DNA of 64,000 nucleotides, taken from Ophiura sarsii. Its lineage: Eukaryota; Echinodermata; Ophiuroidea; Amphilepidida; Ophiuridae. The stretch spans positions 6,290,171 through 6,354,170 of the forward strand of contig CM069452.1 of the NCBI GenBank assembly GCA_035610835.1, read 5' to 3'. Shown piece after piece: positions 35,363 through 47,125 of this stretch. Position numbers and translations under genes: made by a program. Each line of letters starts with the position of its first letter. Position 1 is the stretch's first letter. The notes beneath the pieces are model-generated. The model had not been told where the DNA came from. It did no database searches and worked only from the letters and a program-made list of their open reading frames with translations.

Positions 35363-36544
35363 ATCTTCAGTCTTCAGTCTTCAGTCTTCAGTTTTGATAC
35401 TGATCAACGCTCCAGGATGGAGCAAAAAGATCAGGTGGTCTGTGCTTTAATTCTTGCTTGCTTAGTCTTGCTTAGTTGCTTTGTAGTGATTTGTTACTGC
35501 TGCCTTGAAGCTATCCGGATTCGGTATAGATGAAATATTGTGGGGTAATGAATTCCAGTCGCGTATTGTTCTTGGTACAAAGGAATACTTGTAGCAGTCC
35601 TTGTTAGTTGAAATTGTGTTGTAGGAATCGGGATTATGAAGCCGTGATTGGCGCTGGACAGGTTGTAGGAGATTTCCAATAGGCAGGGACAGGTGGCCGA
35701 GTCTTGCTTGGTGGAAGATGCATAAACGTCGGTTAGTTCTTCTTGTAGCGAGGGTCTCCAGTTCGAGATCGTTGACCATCTGGGTTGCACAACCTGGTGT
35801 TCTGGACTTGTAGTCACTTAGGATGAAGCGTGCTGCTCTTTTTTGAACAGACTCAAGTTGGTCGATGTTCTTTTTCGTGTAAGGATCCCAGACGGCCGAG
35901 GAGTACTCGGTCAGTGGTCGGACAAGTGATCTGTATGCCGTAAGTTTAGTTGATTTGTTACATGAATACAGGTTTCTTTTTATGAAACCGAGAGACCTGT
36001 TAGCTTTTGCACAGGTCCCTTGTATGTGTCCATTCCAGTTGAGTTTGTTTGAGATGGTGACGCCGAGGTAAGGATGGTTTTCAACAGTGGCTAGTTCTTC
36101 ATTTCCTAGTAAATATTGATGAATTTTGGGAGATCTGGCATGTGTGAGTCTCATGACGAAGCATTTTTGAGAATTAAACTTCATTTGCCATTTTTCTTCC
36201 CATTTTTCAAGTGTATGAAGGTCTTCTTGGTTCGAGTCCAGGTCATTTTTAATTTCACGGTAAATAACGCAATCGTCAGCAAATAAACGAACCGATGAAT
36301 GGATATTGTCAGGAAGGTCATTTATGTAGACCAGGAACAGCAAAGGCCCAAGCACCGTTCCCTGAGGGACGCCAGAAAGAACTTCAGTCCAGGCCGATTT
36401 ATTTCCCGCTGACGACGACTCTCTGCCACTCGCATGGCAGAAACCGTTTTCACACAGCATTTGTCGTTCGGACGTTAGACAGTTTTACTCCGAATTTTGC
36501 ACAGCGTTTGTCGTTCGGACGTTAGACAGGAATTGATTCAAACA
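35363..36544 (-). pseudogene. CR1/Jockey-like LINE, 5'-truncated ORF2
   Basis: A 332-codon frame (35462..36460) holds the C-terminal half of a reverse transcriptase: SGVPQGTVLGPLLF, YINDLP, the catalytic FADD box, then KCFVMRLTH and YLGVTISNKLNW, and the thumb and tail ending in AVTNHYKATKQD. The 3' tail is four copies of a 7-bp repeat (TCTTCAG on the plus strand, 35363..35391), as in CR1/L2 elements. A small frame disruption lies just before SAWTEV, and the upstream part includes a 29-bp direct duplication (36454..36482, 36501..36529). Endonuclease and the N-terminal half are absent. Confidence 0.85.
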
Positions 36545-36788
36545 TTAACCCTAACCCCGAGGCAACTTTTACAACGATTTTTTTTCGCGGCCAAATAGCG
36601 AACCCCGGACCTCTGGGTTCAGAGACAGACGATCTACCGGTAGGCCACGGGGGGAATGCATGCATGGCGGAGTATATTCCGCCGTGCATATACCTTGGGG
36701 CCATTATTTCATCGAAAAAATGCCGAGCCGGGTGACACAAGCACACCGCATCGTAGTGATTCGTAGGACTCAAGAGTGTTAGGGTTAA
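36545..36788 (-). mobile_element. tRNA-like element with TTAACCCTAAC inverted ends, copy 1
   Basis: The ends TTAACCCTAACCCC and GTGTTAGGGTTAA are inverted. On the minus strand it carries box A-like CCGTGGCCTACCGGTAGATC and box B-like CCGGGGTTCGC, then CCGGCTCGGCATTTTTTCGA. Same family as 56815..57087. Confidence 0.68.
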
Positions 36789-37982
36789 TCAAACAAATGT
36801 TTTTGTTAGCCTACAGGGTGTCCCAGAAATCTTGCAACGTATTTTGACAGAGCTCTAGTTTCACTTTTACGTATGTTTATACATTCTGCCTTCTGAAGAA
36901 ATCCTAACTACGCCACTAGCTGGACACATACGGTATGCTATCTTTTTTAGAAAGTTATGATCAACTTCAAACAATTTGCTAAACAATTTTTCTCAAAATT
37001 TTGAGCAAATCAACGTGCTCATATTATGATAGTTCTATCGGGTGCGTCAAAAGATTTTCTAAAAATACATATCATATTGAATAAAATAAATCTAAGACTA
37101 ACATTTTACTCCATGATAGACGTCGTAGACTTACCTGTTCTTGTGTTGTTTTCTTAATGCGACAAACATACAAATGAACCGATTCTGATACCGGGTTTGG
37201 TTTTCGTCAGGACAAAAGGCTTCTATTGAAAACCAACACGGAAATTTAACGACTATGTTCTATTTAGCTTTAGGTAACAAACTGTCGAAATTAAATCAAT
37301 CATGGTTGAAAGCCATGTTATATGAACGTGATGAAAGCTCAAAACAAAATATTTTTTCCGTGGCAGATTGCCAACAACGGTGTAGGCCTACAACCATTCA
37401 TTTTTGTTCTCCGAGTTGGTTTTGATTATTTTGGGGGCTGAATGTAGGCCTTTCTTTAGTCTTACTTACATGTTTATGGGTTCACCATAACCTATAAGTA
37501 GATTCTGGTTGTATTCTATTGTTTTTGTGATCTAACGGTTATAATATCTCAAAATGACTAACATTTCAGTTTAAAATTTATTATTAAGAACCTTGTAATT
37601 AAAGGTCCATTCATACTCGCGTCGTTGCGCATCGGCCGACGTCGCCGGATAAAAGTTGAGATTGCTTCAACTCGTGCGTCGATATTCGTCGACGTCGGGC
37701 GATGCGCAAAGACAGGAGTATACCCGGTTTATGTATTCATTCATATTAATAATCATATTCAAATTCGTGTTCATGTCCGAATTCCAGATCTAATTCATAT
37801 TCATTGTTGATCAAATGTTATGTTTGTGGATAGTTGAAAGAACTGGTTATACCAATAGCGTGAATGCAGGTCTATATTTAGATGGGAGTAGGCTAGAAGA
37901 TGGGTCTATTTTAAGATAATTATAATTGCGAGCCTTCTCTGTGTTTCATCTTCCATGCATCGATATCAACAAGGGCGGGACC

Positions 37983-38502
37983 CACAGCAGCCTCAGCGTT
38001 TATCCCATGATACTACAAAATATATAATAGATAGGGGATTTTCTTTTGTTCAGATCCGGCGGGCGAGATAAACTATGATTTATGAACGCTGGAAGGTGTA
38101 TGTTACAAAAACAGCCAGATAATGATAAAGGTTGCCAACCTAAAGTTAGTTGAGGAATTGAACCCGGGATTCCTGCGTGGGAGCGCTAGAGCGTGGCCAC
38201 TATAATACACTAGACTAACTGTTTTGGCAAAATCGTTGATAAAGATATATTTAGTATGGTTGCTGATCCCCATACTTCTTTCAAAATTAAAACAATGAAG
38301 CGATTAGCATTTTAAACAATGGGAATTGTTCATTAGGACTCCAGCCTCTTGTGAGTGCTGTTCCATCTCTAATCGCTTCAGTGTTACGTGCACTAGGCTA
38401 TGAGAATTGAGCGTAAAATGTCGCAAGTTGTATGGTGGTTCCTTGTTCAAAATGGTTACAGGCCAACATGCTATGCGATGCGGGAAGAACATGGCTGCTG
38501 TG
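37983..38502. mobile_element. TIR element with 9-bp target duplication, right arm only
   Basis: The ends are CACAGCAGCC and GGCTGCTGTG; 520 bp. Target duplications GGCGGGACC (37974..37982) and GGCAGGACC (38503..38511) agree at 8 of 9. The left arm has one copy (GGCGGGACC) and no insert near 13378. Nine-base duplications suit Mutator-like elements. It contains a tRNA-like stretch with box B GGGTTCAATTCC on the minus strand. Confidence 0.75.
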
Positions 38503-38555
38503 GGCAGGACCTGAGTACTGCAGACTGCCTATGTGTCACCTGACCTGTGTGTTTA

Positions 38556-39913
38556 AGGCTGGCTCACATAGTAGCGGCAGATAAACGCGAAAGGCGACGG
38601 ACGTGAAAAAGGGGAAAAGCAAGATTTGCTGACGGGTGGAAACGACGGCAAGGGACGAATGGCAGGGAACGGAGTCTAGTGACCAAAATCGGACGTTGTC
38701 TGGGCGGCGAGTGACGATGTCTCGACGGAGCCCGTCAACAAGGAACGAGGTCAGACGGCTGGTAGCGGATTGGCTGGCGGCAAGGAACGGCGGCTGACGG
38801 TGGGTTGCGGCGACGATGACGTGACTCAGCAGCCGACATCAAAGCCTGTGTGTGTGCGGGTCGTATAAATAGTCGACTTTGGCGTTCCCACTCTTCACAA
38901 CGTTCTGGTCATCCACTCAGACATACGCTGTGCTGAGTTGGGCTGGAGAAGAATCTAATCGTAACCCATCGCAGACCACCGTTGCAATGCCGCAGGTACT
39001 CGCAAACGACCCGCCATCAACAGTCATCATCCGTCACCCTCCGGACCAGTGGCGTAGCTAGGATTTTTTTCAGGGGGGGGCAAGATTTCTAAAATTTTCG
39101 TAAAAGGTTGCCCCCCCAAAAAATTCCAAGTGACTTACCTCGTGAAATTCACGTAAGTGTGGGGGGGGTGGGGGGGGGGGGGGGGGGGGGGTGGGGGGGG
39201 GGGGGGGGGGGGGGGTGAGGTCAAAAAAAAATCGCACAGTCCAAAGAAAATCGCTCAGTCACAAAACTTTTGCCTTCTATTTGGCTAATAACCTCGGTCT
39301 TTTTTCTCAGTTTTTTTCTATTTCCTTTTTTTCGCTCACCCCTTTTTTTTTAGGGTGGTGGGGGGAAGGGGCACAAATCGGGTTTTTTCGTCAGGGGGGC
39401 ATTTCCCCCATGCCCCCCCCCCCCCCCTGAGCTACGCCACTGCTCCGGACAAAATTCGCAAGCCATTGTCGCACCAAGGTCGTTACAATTTCGTTACTTG
39501 CCGCAATGTGTCGTCAGGTTCGAGATGTGACGTCACTTGCCGTTGTTTTGTCGTCGTTGACAACGCCTACCAACGAAATTATGACGGCCTCAAAACGACT
39601 AGAGACGGCCTCGCACGGCATGGATACGTCAAGGAAGTGAGGGTTGCGGTCACCAACGAAATCTGAGCGGAATCAAAACGATTTTTTTTTTTTGCCGCCA
39701 TAAAATTTTTAACATGCTGAAAATTTGTCGACGGACGCGACTGATAATTTCGGCCGTCTGCGGTCGCTAGCGGATTCGTCAGCGACAATTGATTGGCGGG
39801 ATTGACGATGATTGGCGGGAAATTCAAAATTGCAATTCGCAGCTTAACCCCCCCCCCCCCCCCCCCACCCCCCCCCCCCCCCCCCCCCCATTCGTCATAT
39901 TGTGAGCCAGCCT
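38556..39913. mobile_element. PIF/Harbinger-like MITE, right arm only
   Basis: The terminal inverted repeat is AGGCTGGCTCACA at both ends, with target duplication TTA (38553..38555 and 39914..39916). The left arm keeps one TTA near 13333 and no insert. Length is 1358 bp including a nested hAT MITE. A TATAAATA box near 38866 precedes a short open frame (38879..39061), perhaps a leftover of the autonomous element's promoter and gene. No transposase domain is visible. Confidence 0.85.
39047..39442. mobile_element. hAT MITE nested in the Harbinger-like element
   Basis: It starts CAGTGGCGTAGCTAGG and ends GAGCTACGCCACTG; 396 bp with poly-G/C tracts inside. A perfect 8-bp target duplication CTCCGGAC lies at 39039..39046 and 39443..39450. 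Confidence 0.9.
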
Positions 39914-40299
39914 TTAGGGTGGTACTATTTCCAGGCGATAGAAGGTTAATGACCTTGCGTGTCGTCAATATTCATTTACAAGGTCGTATTTACCTGGCGA
40001 TAGACTCTTGGGTCCGTATGCACAAAAGGTTAGACCGGGTCTAAAGTTAGACCTGGTCTAGGTAGATTTTACTTTTGTGAAATGCACACCTTCAATTACA
40101 TTTCCTTCTCAAATTAGCTAACAAATTGTAAAGATTTGGATGCAAAGTTAAAAAAATAGCACAAAATATCTCATGAGAATGCAGAGGACAACAGCTTTTG
40201 AGGCATGAATAGATTTCACTTAGAAACTCTTTTGTGCATGGGTATTACTAACAAACGAAAGGGAAAATTGCTTCCCAAACGCTCCGTGTATGAGCTTAA

Positions 40300-40712
40300 A
40301 GGAAGGGTCCCGCAAGCACAACATTGAGCATTATTTGTTAGAAAAATAATTATCGAGCCAAAATTACGTAATTATATAGAACAAAACACCATACTAGTCA
40401 CAAAAATGAATACAAACTGCCATCACTCAATATTCAATTTTTAAAATTCGCGGCGATCGAAAGTCCCGGTGTCGATGACGTCATGGGTATCGGTGCTAAA
40501 ATTTGCGCATGTGCATTGTATAACTATGACATCATCGACACTGGGACTTTCGATCGCCGCGAATTTTAAAAAGTGCATGTTGAGAGATTGCGGTTTTTAT
40601 TTGTTTTTGTCATAAGTGTGGTGTTTTGTGCTATATAATTACAAAAGTTGGGCTCGATAGTTATTTTTCTTACATATAAAATGCACACTTTTATGCTTGC
40701 GGGACACCTCCT
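40300..40712. mobile_element. TTAA-flanked foldback MITE, right arm only
   Basis: TTAA at 40296..40299 and 40713..40716. The ends are AGGAAGGGTCCCGCAAGC and the complement of AGGAGGTGTCCCGCAAGC. Inverted matching continues to the centre (GATCGAAAGTCCC and GGGACTTTCGATC), so the 413 bp can form one long hairpin. The left arm has a single TTAA here (near 12465). Confidence 0.85.
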
Positions 40713-41255
40713 TTAATAGTCAGCATGTGTTACCAGCATGATTTAATGAAGCATTCAATAAATCACGGTTGTGAAATGAACCGCAACAATAGAAATCCTG
40801 TTGAAAGTATACATAAAACTTGTTGGCGCAAAACCAAATTAATGTTTATTAATCCTATTAAAAGTAATGAGTTGGCTCCAAATCAAACTGACGTTTACTA
40901 ATCCTTACTGAAAGTAATACATAATACGTGAGTTGGCTCAACATCAAACTAACTTTCCGTGAGAATTTTCGAGGCCCTACGTTCACAGCAATGACTACAC
41001 CATCAAACACACCAAAACATTGAGGGTAGACAGTTGGTACCCTGGCAGTTTGTCCGCTAGATAGAGGGCGTTTTCAATATGGCCGCTACAATTCAACTAT
41101 TAAGGGTATACACCACCATTTAAGCTTCCGCGGGCTAGCGTGCAGGAGTGCTATAGATCCTAACAAATCTTGGATTGCTGCTTCAAATGTGAATATTTTG
41201 GCCGGATTTTCGCCAAAGGTCTTAGTTTTTGTTTTATTAAAAAGTTAAAACCTTC

Positions 41256-41727
41256 ACGATTGTAATCTGAAATGTAAAAAGTCCCGAATTATTCTTGGGC
41301 GAAGTCTTGATCACATGTGTGAAGCGGCCAGAAAAGCCGATTTCACGGTGTTTACGCACTGTACAGTGACTATAAAGGTGAGTGCTTCTTGAAATCATAA
41401 TTATTGAAAAACTGGTACTATCGATTGTATATGAAATATAGATATGTTGAAGAGGACTAGAAGAGGAAGATTCTACAAAAAGAATGAATATCCCAATTAG
41501 GGACTGGGCGATTGAACAACCTGGTGCGCGAACAATTGTTCATGCATGCTTGTTACAATTTCACGATGACAGATCAGATCGCACGGTCATTTATTTTTTC
41601 TTTTCAAATTGTCCGGTACGCTCTTCCTGGTTTATGCACGTAACGCCGTACGCATGCGCATGTATACACGCACGCATTGTTGGATTTATGTCCAAAGTAT
41701 TATGACGCTGATTATAGCCTATTGACA
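41256..41727. other. Right-arm-only insertion of about 470 bp
   Basis: The left arm runs uninterrupted across this point (near 10155..10165). No convincing terminal repeats or coding signal were found. Confidence 0.5.
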
Positions 41728-42489
41728 TAATCGAGGCTTGATTAAACAGGCATATTGTTAAAACAAAGTTGATTCCTTTCGGGAGCATGAATGGTTGGTA
41801 ATTGTATACAAGGTATCATCAACACATGCCATGAAACTTTTGAAATATCCAAGATGGCCGCCAAATGTTTAAATTGGACCCCAAATGACCAACAGAATGT
41901 TTCGACACTATTTCCTGATATATTAAGGCTGTTTAAATGGTTAGAACACAAACTTTGTATACAAGGCCGTGTTCCCACAAAAAATATAATGACAAATGAC
42001 ACAATAGTCTAGACCCGGTTGCGACTTAATGACTAGTGTAGTTATGGTGCTCACGTTAACCAGAAAGGCAAGCGAGCTATAAAAGAAAGCTGCGTGATTT
42101 AGGTAAACAACTTTTAAACCCCGTTTCAGGACTAGTTTGTGGTTTTATATACGGCACATATTCTAATGGCCACAGTCCGACATACGTGGGCGCACTTCGA
42201 TCAACTTACTGCGCATGCTTGAAAACTCACAAAATGCCGCTAACCAATCAGATCAGAGTCGTGAGGTCGTGCTTACATAATTCGCACCACGGATGGCGTT
42301 GCACCGGTTTTTTTTGCTGAGTTTGACCTCGCGTACTTACAAGAGGCCTGTCAACCTCATGTGAAGTGCGTCTATTGGCGTTTATTTTGTCATACGAAAC
42401 CGATAGAAACTATACATTGTATTATCTCATTTCCATTTCCTAATAGAATGGCAAAGTTCTAACACAAGGGGCAATAAAGATGGAAAAAA

Positions 42490-43030
42490 GTGAAAGGCGC
42501 TATTATGCATCTCAAGAGGTCATTGACGAGCAAGTGGATATCGAGTGCAATGCAGATCGAGGAGCCTGATATTCTTTTGTCTGAAATTAAGAATGCTATC
42601 CAGAAGCTTAAAATCAACAAACCTAGCATAGTTGATATCCCTGGCGAGCTGCTCAAATTTGTTTTTGATGAGAATAGAGAGCTATAGAGTCTCAATCCTG
42701 CTACAGCTCTGCAATAAACAGTGAAAAGATATGGCACACTCGAACATAGCCAGAAGACTGTAAAACCTGTTTTCCTCACACTAACGAAATAGGGGGTGTC
42801 AGTGAAATCACGAACAGCAGATAATAGCTCTTATCCCTTATCATGCTTATGCCAGCAAGATTCTACTTCATTCTACATCCTTAATGAAAGATTGAGACCT
42901 CATCTTGAAAGAGAACTTCGTCCGGAATAGGCTGGTTCTCGAAGAGGCCGCGGTTGTACCAGAGACAGTTGCGTATCCAGGACTGTTTTGGTGGAGGCCA
43001 CATCTTGTATCCCTGTGAGCGGAGCGAGTT
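42490..43030 (+). pseudogene. Non-LTR retrotransposon reverse-transcriptase relic (right arm)
   Basis: Frame one starts near 42490 with ILLSEIKNAIQKLKINKP and IPGELLKFV, matching the N-terminal part of a non-LTR RT domain. After a stop the same strand continues with YILNERLRPHLERELRPE and a stop where QAGFR is expected. The element is dead, and no endonuclease is seen. Confidence 0.68.
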
Positions 43031-43059
43031 GAGCGACCAGTGGGTGGGGCGCAGGGGTG

Positions 43060-43925
43060 AAGCCACAGGGAGATTCTGGGTTTTAGGCATTTTTAAAGGA
43101 AAATATTCAGCATTCTGAAGCAGTGATTTTGGCATTTTCTCACATGCCTACTAACGAAAAATATATAATTCCTAATAGGTAGCACTATTAAGTAACAGGA
43201 GTAAAATCCAAACCACTAGTGTACACAGTCATTCAAATTCTAACTTAAACAACATCCACAGCAAGTGGTAGGGGCCCTGGAGCCCTTTAGGGCCCCTGGG
43301 TCCAGGGGCGAAGCCCCTTGATGGAAGCTCCTGGGTTTAGGCATTTTTAAGGCAAAATGTCAGCATTCTGAAGCAGTAATTTTGGCATTTTCTCATATGC
43401 CTACTAACTAAAAAACCCAATGATTCCTACATATTATTATGATGTTAAAGCTGACTCGTTTGGCATACTAATGGAACACATGACAACTCAATTACGTACA
43501 TTCACACATTATTTATTAAATCAAACACGCCATTAACATAGACTATAATACGATAATCAAGAGACGTTGCAAGAATAAACAATAGATGTGTTCTCTTCCG
43601 TGGTAACGATGAACTGGCCACGTTTAAAGAGAACGCACAGATACGACTATTCAAGTGATTCTAGAGTTTATACATCAATAAACATTTATAAACAAACAGC
43701 GTCATAACAATATAGGTAGTACTATCAGGTAACAGGAGTAAAATCCAAACCACAAGTGTGCACATTCAGATTCTAACTTAAACAACATCCACACCAAGTG
43801 GATGGGGTCCAGGGTCCTGCCTTTGGACCCTGATGGGGTCCACGGGCGAAGCCCCTGGTAAGCTCCTGGGTTTTAGGCATTTTAAGGCAAACGTTCATCA
43901 TTCTGAAGCAGTAACTATATAGAAG
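43060..43925. repeat. Three diverged TGCTTCAGAATG repeats (right arm)
   Basis: Mirror set of 7993..8890. Confidence 0.7.
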
Positions 43926-43931
43926 CCCTAT

Positions 43932-44974
43932 TGTTACGGGTAGTTACCCTAGGTCAGAAATAACCTACCGTAAGTTCATAAAACAAAGCTTGATTTGACT
44001 ACCTGGAATAAGATTGACTTGACCAATACATTTAAACCAATTTCTTTTAATATGTGAAACATATGATTCTCAATGACGAATAACACTTACAATGATATAT
44101 AGATTATGATATCTCTTACCAAGTTACATCTGGATTAAATTCCAATAGATACATAAATAAATAATCACAATGAGCTCTTTGATTTATTGTTCCATTGGGT
44201 GTGCACACTATTCGTAGACTTAGTCCCTCGAGTAAACGTGGCGACACAACTGATGGCGATTCCTGCTTTCCGACATAAACAATCCAATCCGCTTAAGTTC
44301 CTTTTGCAAGATAATCCTTTCTTGAGACCGGCCGATTAAATACTAAGTCCACACTATCGTAAAGACTTGGAGAGATGATATAATTGTAGCAGCAAATGTC
44401 CATGCTAGGAGCTCCGTGAATTAACAGAAATCTCTAGATTTATATATCTTTCTAGAGAAACCACTGGAGGAAGACAATCCTGCTGGTATTCCAATGTTAC
44501 CCTTTATTTCAGCAAAGGTAACACATCTGCTCAATCTGTGACAATTCTGTATACTTTTCAGAATCCGAAGAACAACATTAGATTTTTATCTTAAATGTTG
44601 CAAATGTTCTCCTCTCTCTCAGAGATCTTCACTCGGTGAAATCATATATCAAATGGCACTGATTACCTGTTTGCATTGGATTTTGTTCCTTGCTAGCTGA
44701 AACAATCCCATGATGCAGCTGAGCGAAGCTGAACAGGTTTTCGTATCCACTCAGTCGTTTCAACTTGTTGAAGAAAACCCACATCCTTGAAGACAATGAT
44801 GCCTTGTGCACTTTCTCAGAAATAGAAACCAAGATTTCTATGCTGCTATTGTTCGACGATTTCTAACATGTTTTATTACAACAATGGTCCATTCAGATCT
44901 CACACCTCACCTGATCTCATCTTAACATTTTACATACACATAATGTTAATATTTTCAATGTGAAAATAATAACA
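43932..44974. mobile_element. Right-arm-only segment with TGTTA...TAACA ends (possible solo LTR)
   Basis: 1043 bp absent from the left arm, beginning TGTTACGGGTAG and ending AATAATAACA, the TG..CA form of an LTR. Clear flanking duplications are not seen and about 15 bases of the target are missing, so this remains tentative. Confidence 0.4.
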
Positions 44975-45745
44975 ACAATGTTGTTGTGTTAAGAAATTAA
45001 ATCTCTTAACTTCAATTTGTCATATAAACTAGTGCTGTATCATATTTTGTAAAACAAAAGTTCAAATTTCGAGAAAAGAAATCACATTATATTATCCGAA
45101 GAGCAGATGTTAGTATTAAAACTAGCCCAAATCCGGCTGAAAGTCACCACGTGTGCTAAGTCATGTGCCAAGACTACAGCGCCTGCGGGCTTGCTACCAG
45201 TTCCACCGCTGCCACACTCAAAGTCCCCCAGCATGCGGTCAATGGTGTTAGATGGATGTAATTCTTGGGTGGAACTTACTAATACTAGCGTCATGGCCAG
45301 TTCAACCTGTCAAACCTGGGCTCAAACATTACAGGCAACTGGAATGTAATGGTAACGCACGGTATTTAACGTCTAGTGTGACCGGAGATTAAGCTAGTAC
45401 GATATCCGATATGTTGTTGACCTTGAATTTCCATCCTCCAATTAATCCATCCGTAAACATCCCCGGGCTTGTTTGATTTATATCAATTCTATGGTCTGAC
45501 GCTGCTAGCGTTTGATCAATGTTATTGTTCCTTTAATTGCCATTAATGACGTTTTCAAGCATTTTTATTAGCTTGAATGTGGTAGCGTAAAGTAATTAGC
45601 TTATTTTGGCTTAAATTAACCTTTGCGTTGCGGTAGTTTATGTAACCTACGCAATGTATAATACACTGAGTCAGTTAAGTTATTACTGGTCAAATCAAAC
45701 AGCCCGCTTAATGCAAAAAAAGTTAATAACAACATTACCGATCAA

Positions 45746-46014
45746 GTGTGGTACAGTAAGAGACCTGTTGGGGAGAATACCATTGCTAACGTGTCAAAGA
45801 GTCAAAGAGGTTGTGTGCTGACGCTGGCGCGTCAGGCTACTATAATACCGTATACAGTTTGAGAAGAACAACCATCACAATTCGCAACTTAATGTTCCGA
45901 GAAGACGTACCAGAGAAGATCATTAAAGAAGTTAGCGGTTGTCGCAGTAACTCCGATCAGTATAAGGTTAATACAAGCACCAAACAGAAAGCCAATGTGT
46001 CCAACGTAATGTAA
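45746..46014 (+). pseudogene. Crypton-type tyrosine recombinase, C-terminal relic
   Basis: VWYSKRPVGENTIANV in one frame is followed after a shift (from 45811) by ADAGASGYY, SLRRTT, VPEKIIKEVSGCRS and KQKANVSNVM. This follows the C-terminal part of animal Crypton-family recombinases. The box II Arg is kept in SLRRT, but the His of HxxR is replaced (VYSLR) and the His of the usual GHRS is Cys, so it cannot be active. Confidence 0.68.
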
Positions 46015-46039
46015 TTCAAGGTTCAAGGTGAGCATGAAT

Positions 46040-46242
46040 TTAATTGTTTGATTGTTTGTTTGTTAGTTTTTTGTTGTTTATTGGTCTGTTTGTTAGTATA
46101 TTAATGTTTGTGGGTTATTTGGGTTGTTTTATTTTTTTTTTATTTTTTTTTATTTTTATTTTTTTATTAGTATATATATATATTTTTTTATTAGTATATT
46201 TATTTATTTATTTATTTATTTATTTATTAGTATATTTATTTA

Positions 46243-46273
<31 letters not shown>

Positions 46274-46330
46274 AATTTTATTTATTTATTTATTTATTAT
46301 TATTATTATTTTTTTTTTTGGGGGGGGGGT
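46040..46330. repeat. AT-rich simple repeat (TTTA)n and T runs
   Basis: Blocks of TTTA, TA and long T runs ending in a G run; the long hydrophobic open frames across it are artefacts of the repeat. Confidence 0.9.
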
Positions 46331-47125
46331 ATTTTGAATGTGCTAGATTAGCATATTTACAGAATGATTTCACTGTGATAGATGTCTTACTATTACCGTA
46401 GGAAAAAGGTAAATTAATTTAGTTGACACGGCTAATAGGCCTAAATGCCACCTTACAAAAACATTTAAATTTATGTTCATTGAACTAGTATTTTCAATTT
46501 TTCTCTCAAAATTGCAAAGTTCTACTTTGTATATCATTAACGAACCGGTGTCATTTTTTATTCCAATTTAACGAAGTACTGATACTCCACAATTGTCATA
46601 AGATATGTAGTTTAATAGCACAAATCTTTCCATTTCAGGCTCGACAAAACGTTTGAAAACCGCATCGGCAACGCAATCTACAGCAAAGTTCCGTGTCATC
46701 GGCATCAGCATGATCAGCAAGACGTAAAATTCAGGAACCAAAGTCACATCAATGACCAAATACCAACATACAACAGCATCCAAGAGCAGATCAGCCACAA
46801 CCACAGAACGTAGTGATTCCGCAGCAGCAAGGAGGGCAAGTACCTCTTCAGCAGAAATACACTTTCCACAATTTCACCGTTCATATAACTGAAAAGTAAT
46901 AATACTGATAAAGTATAGACCCATAATTAAAGGCACACGCACACCATTTTAATAAAGAAAATGAATTCACGACTGTGTATTAAATATAGCCACATTTAAA
47001 ATTGGTGCATACTACTATAGTGTTAGTGTCGGATCTCTTCAATGCAATTCAAGAAAGTAAAGGATGGATATCAGTATAGTCTGTAACTGTTTATGTGTAA
47101 TTTAAAGGAATGTAATTTGAATATG

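Noticed and set aside
39191..39968. Gly/Pro-rich open frames
   Set aside because: Produced by poly-G and poly-C tracts within and next to the hAT MITE.
46044..46351. Two overlapping hydrophobic open frames of 75 to 97 codons
   Set aside because: They are translations of (TTTA)n and T-run simple repeats; composition explains the hydrophobicity.
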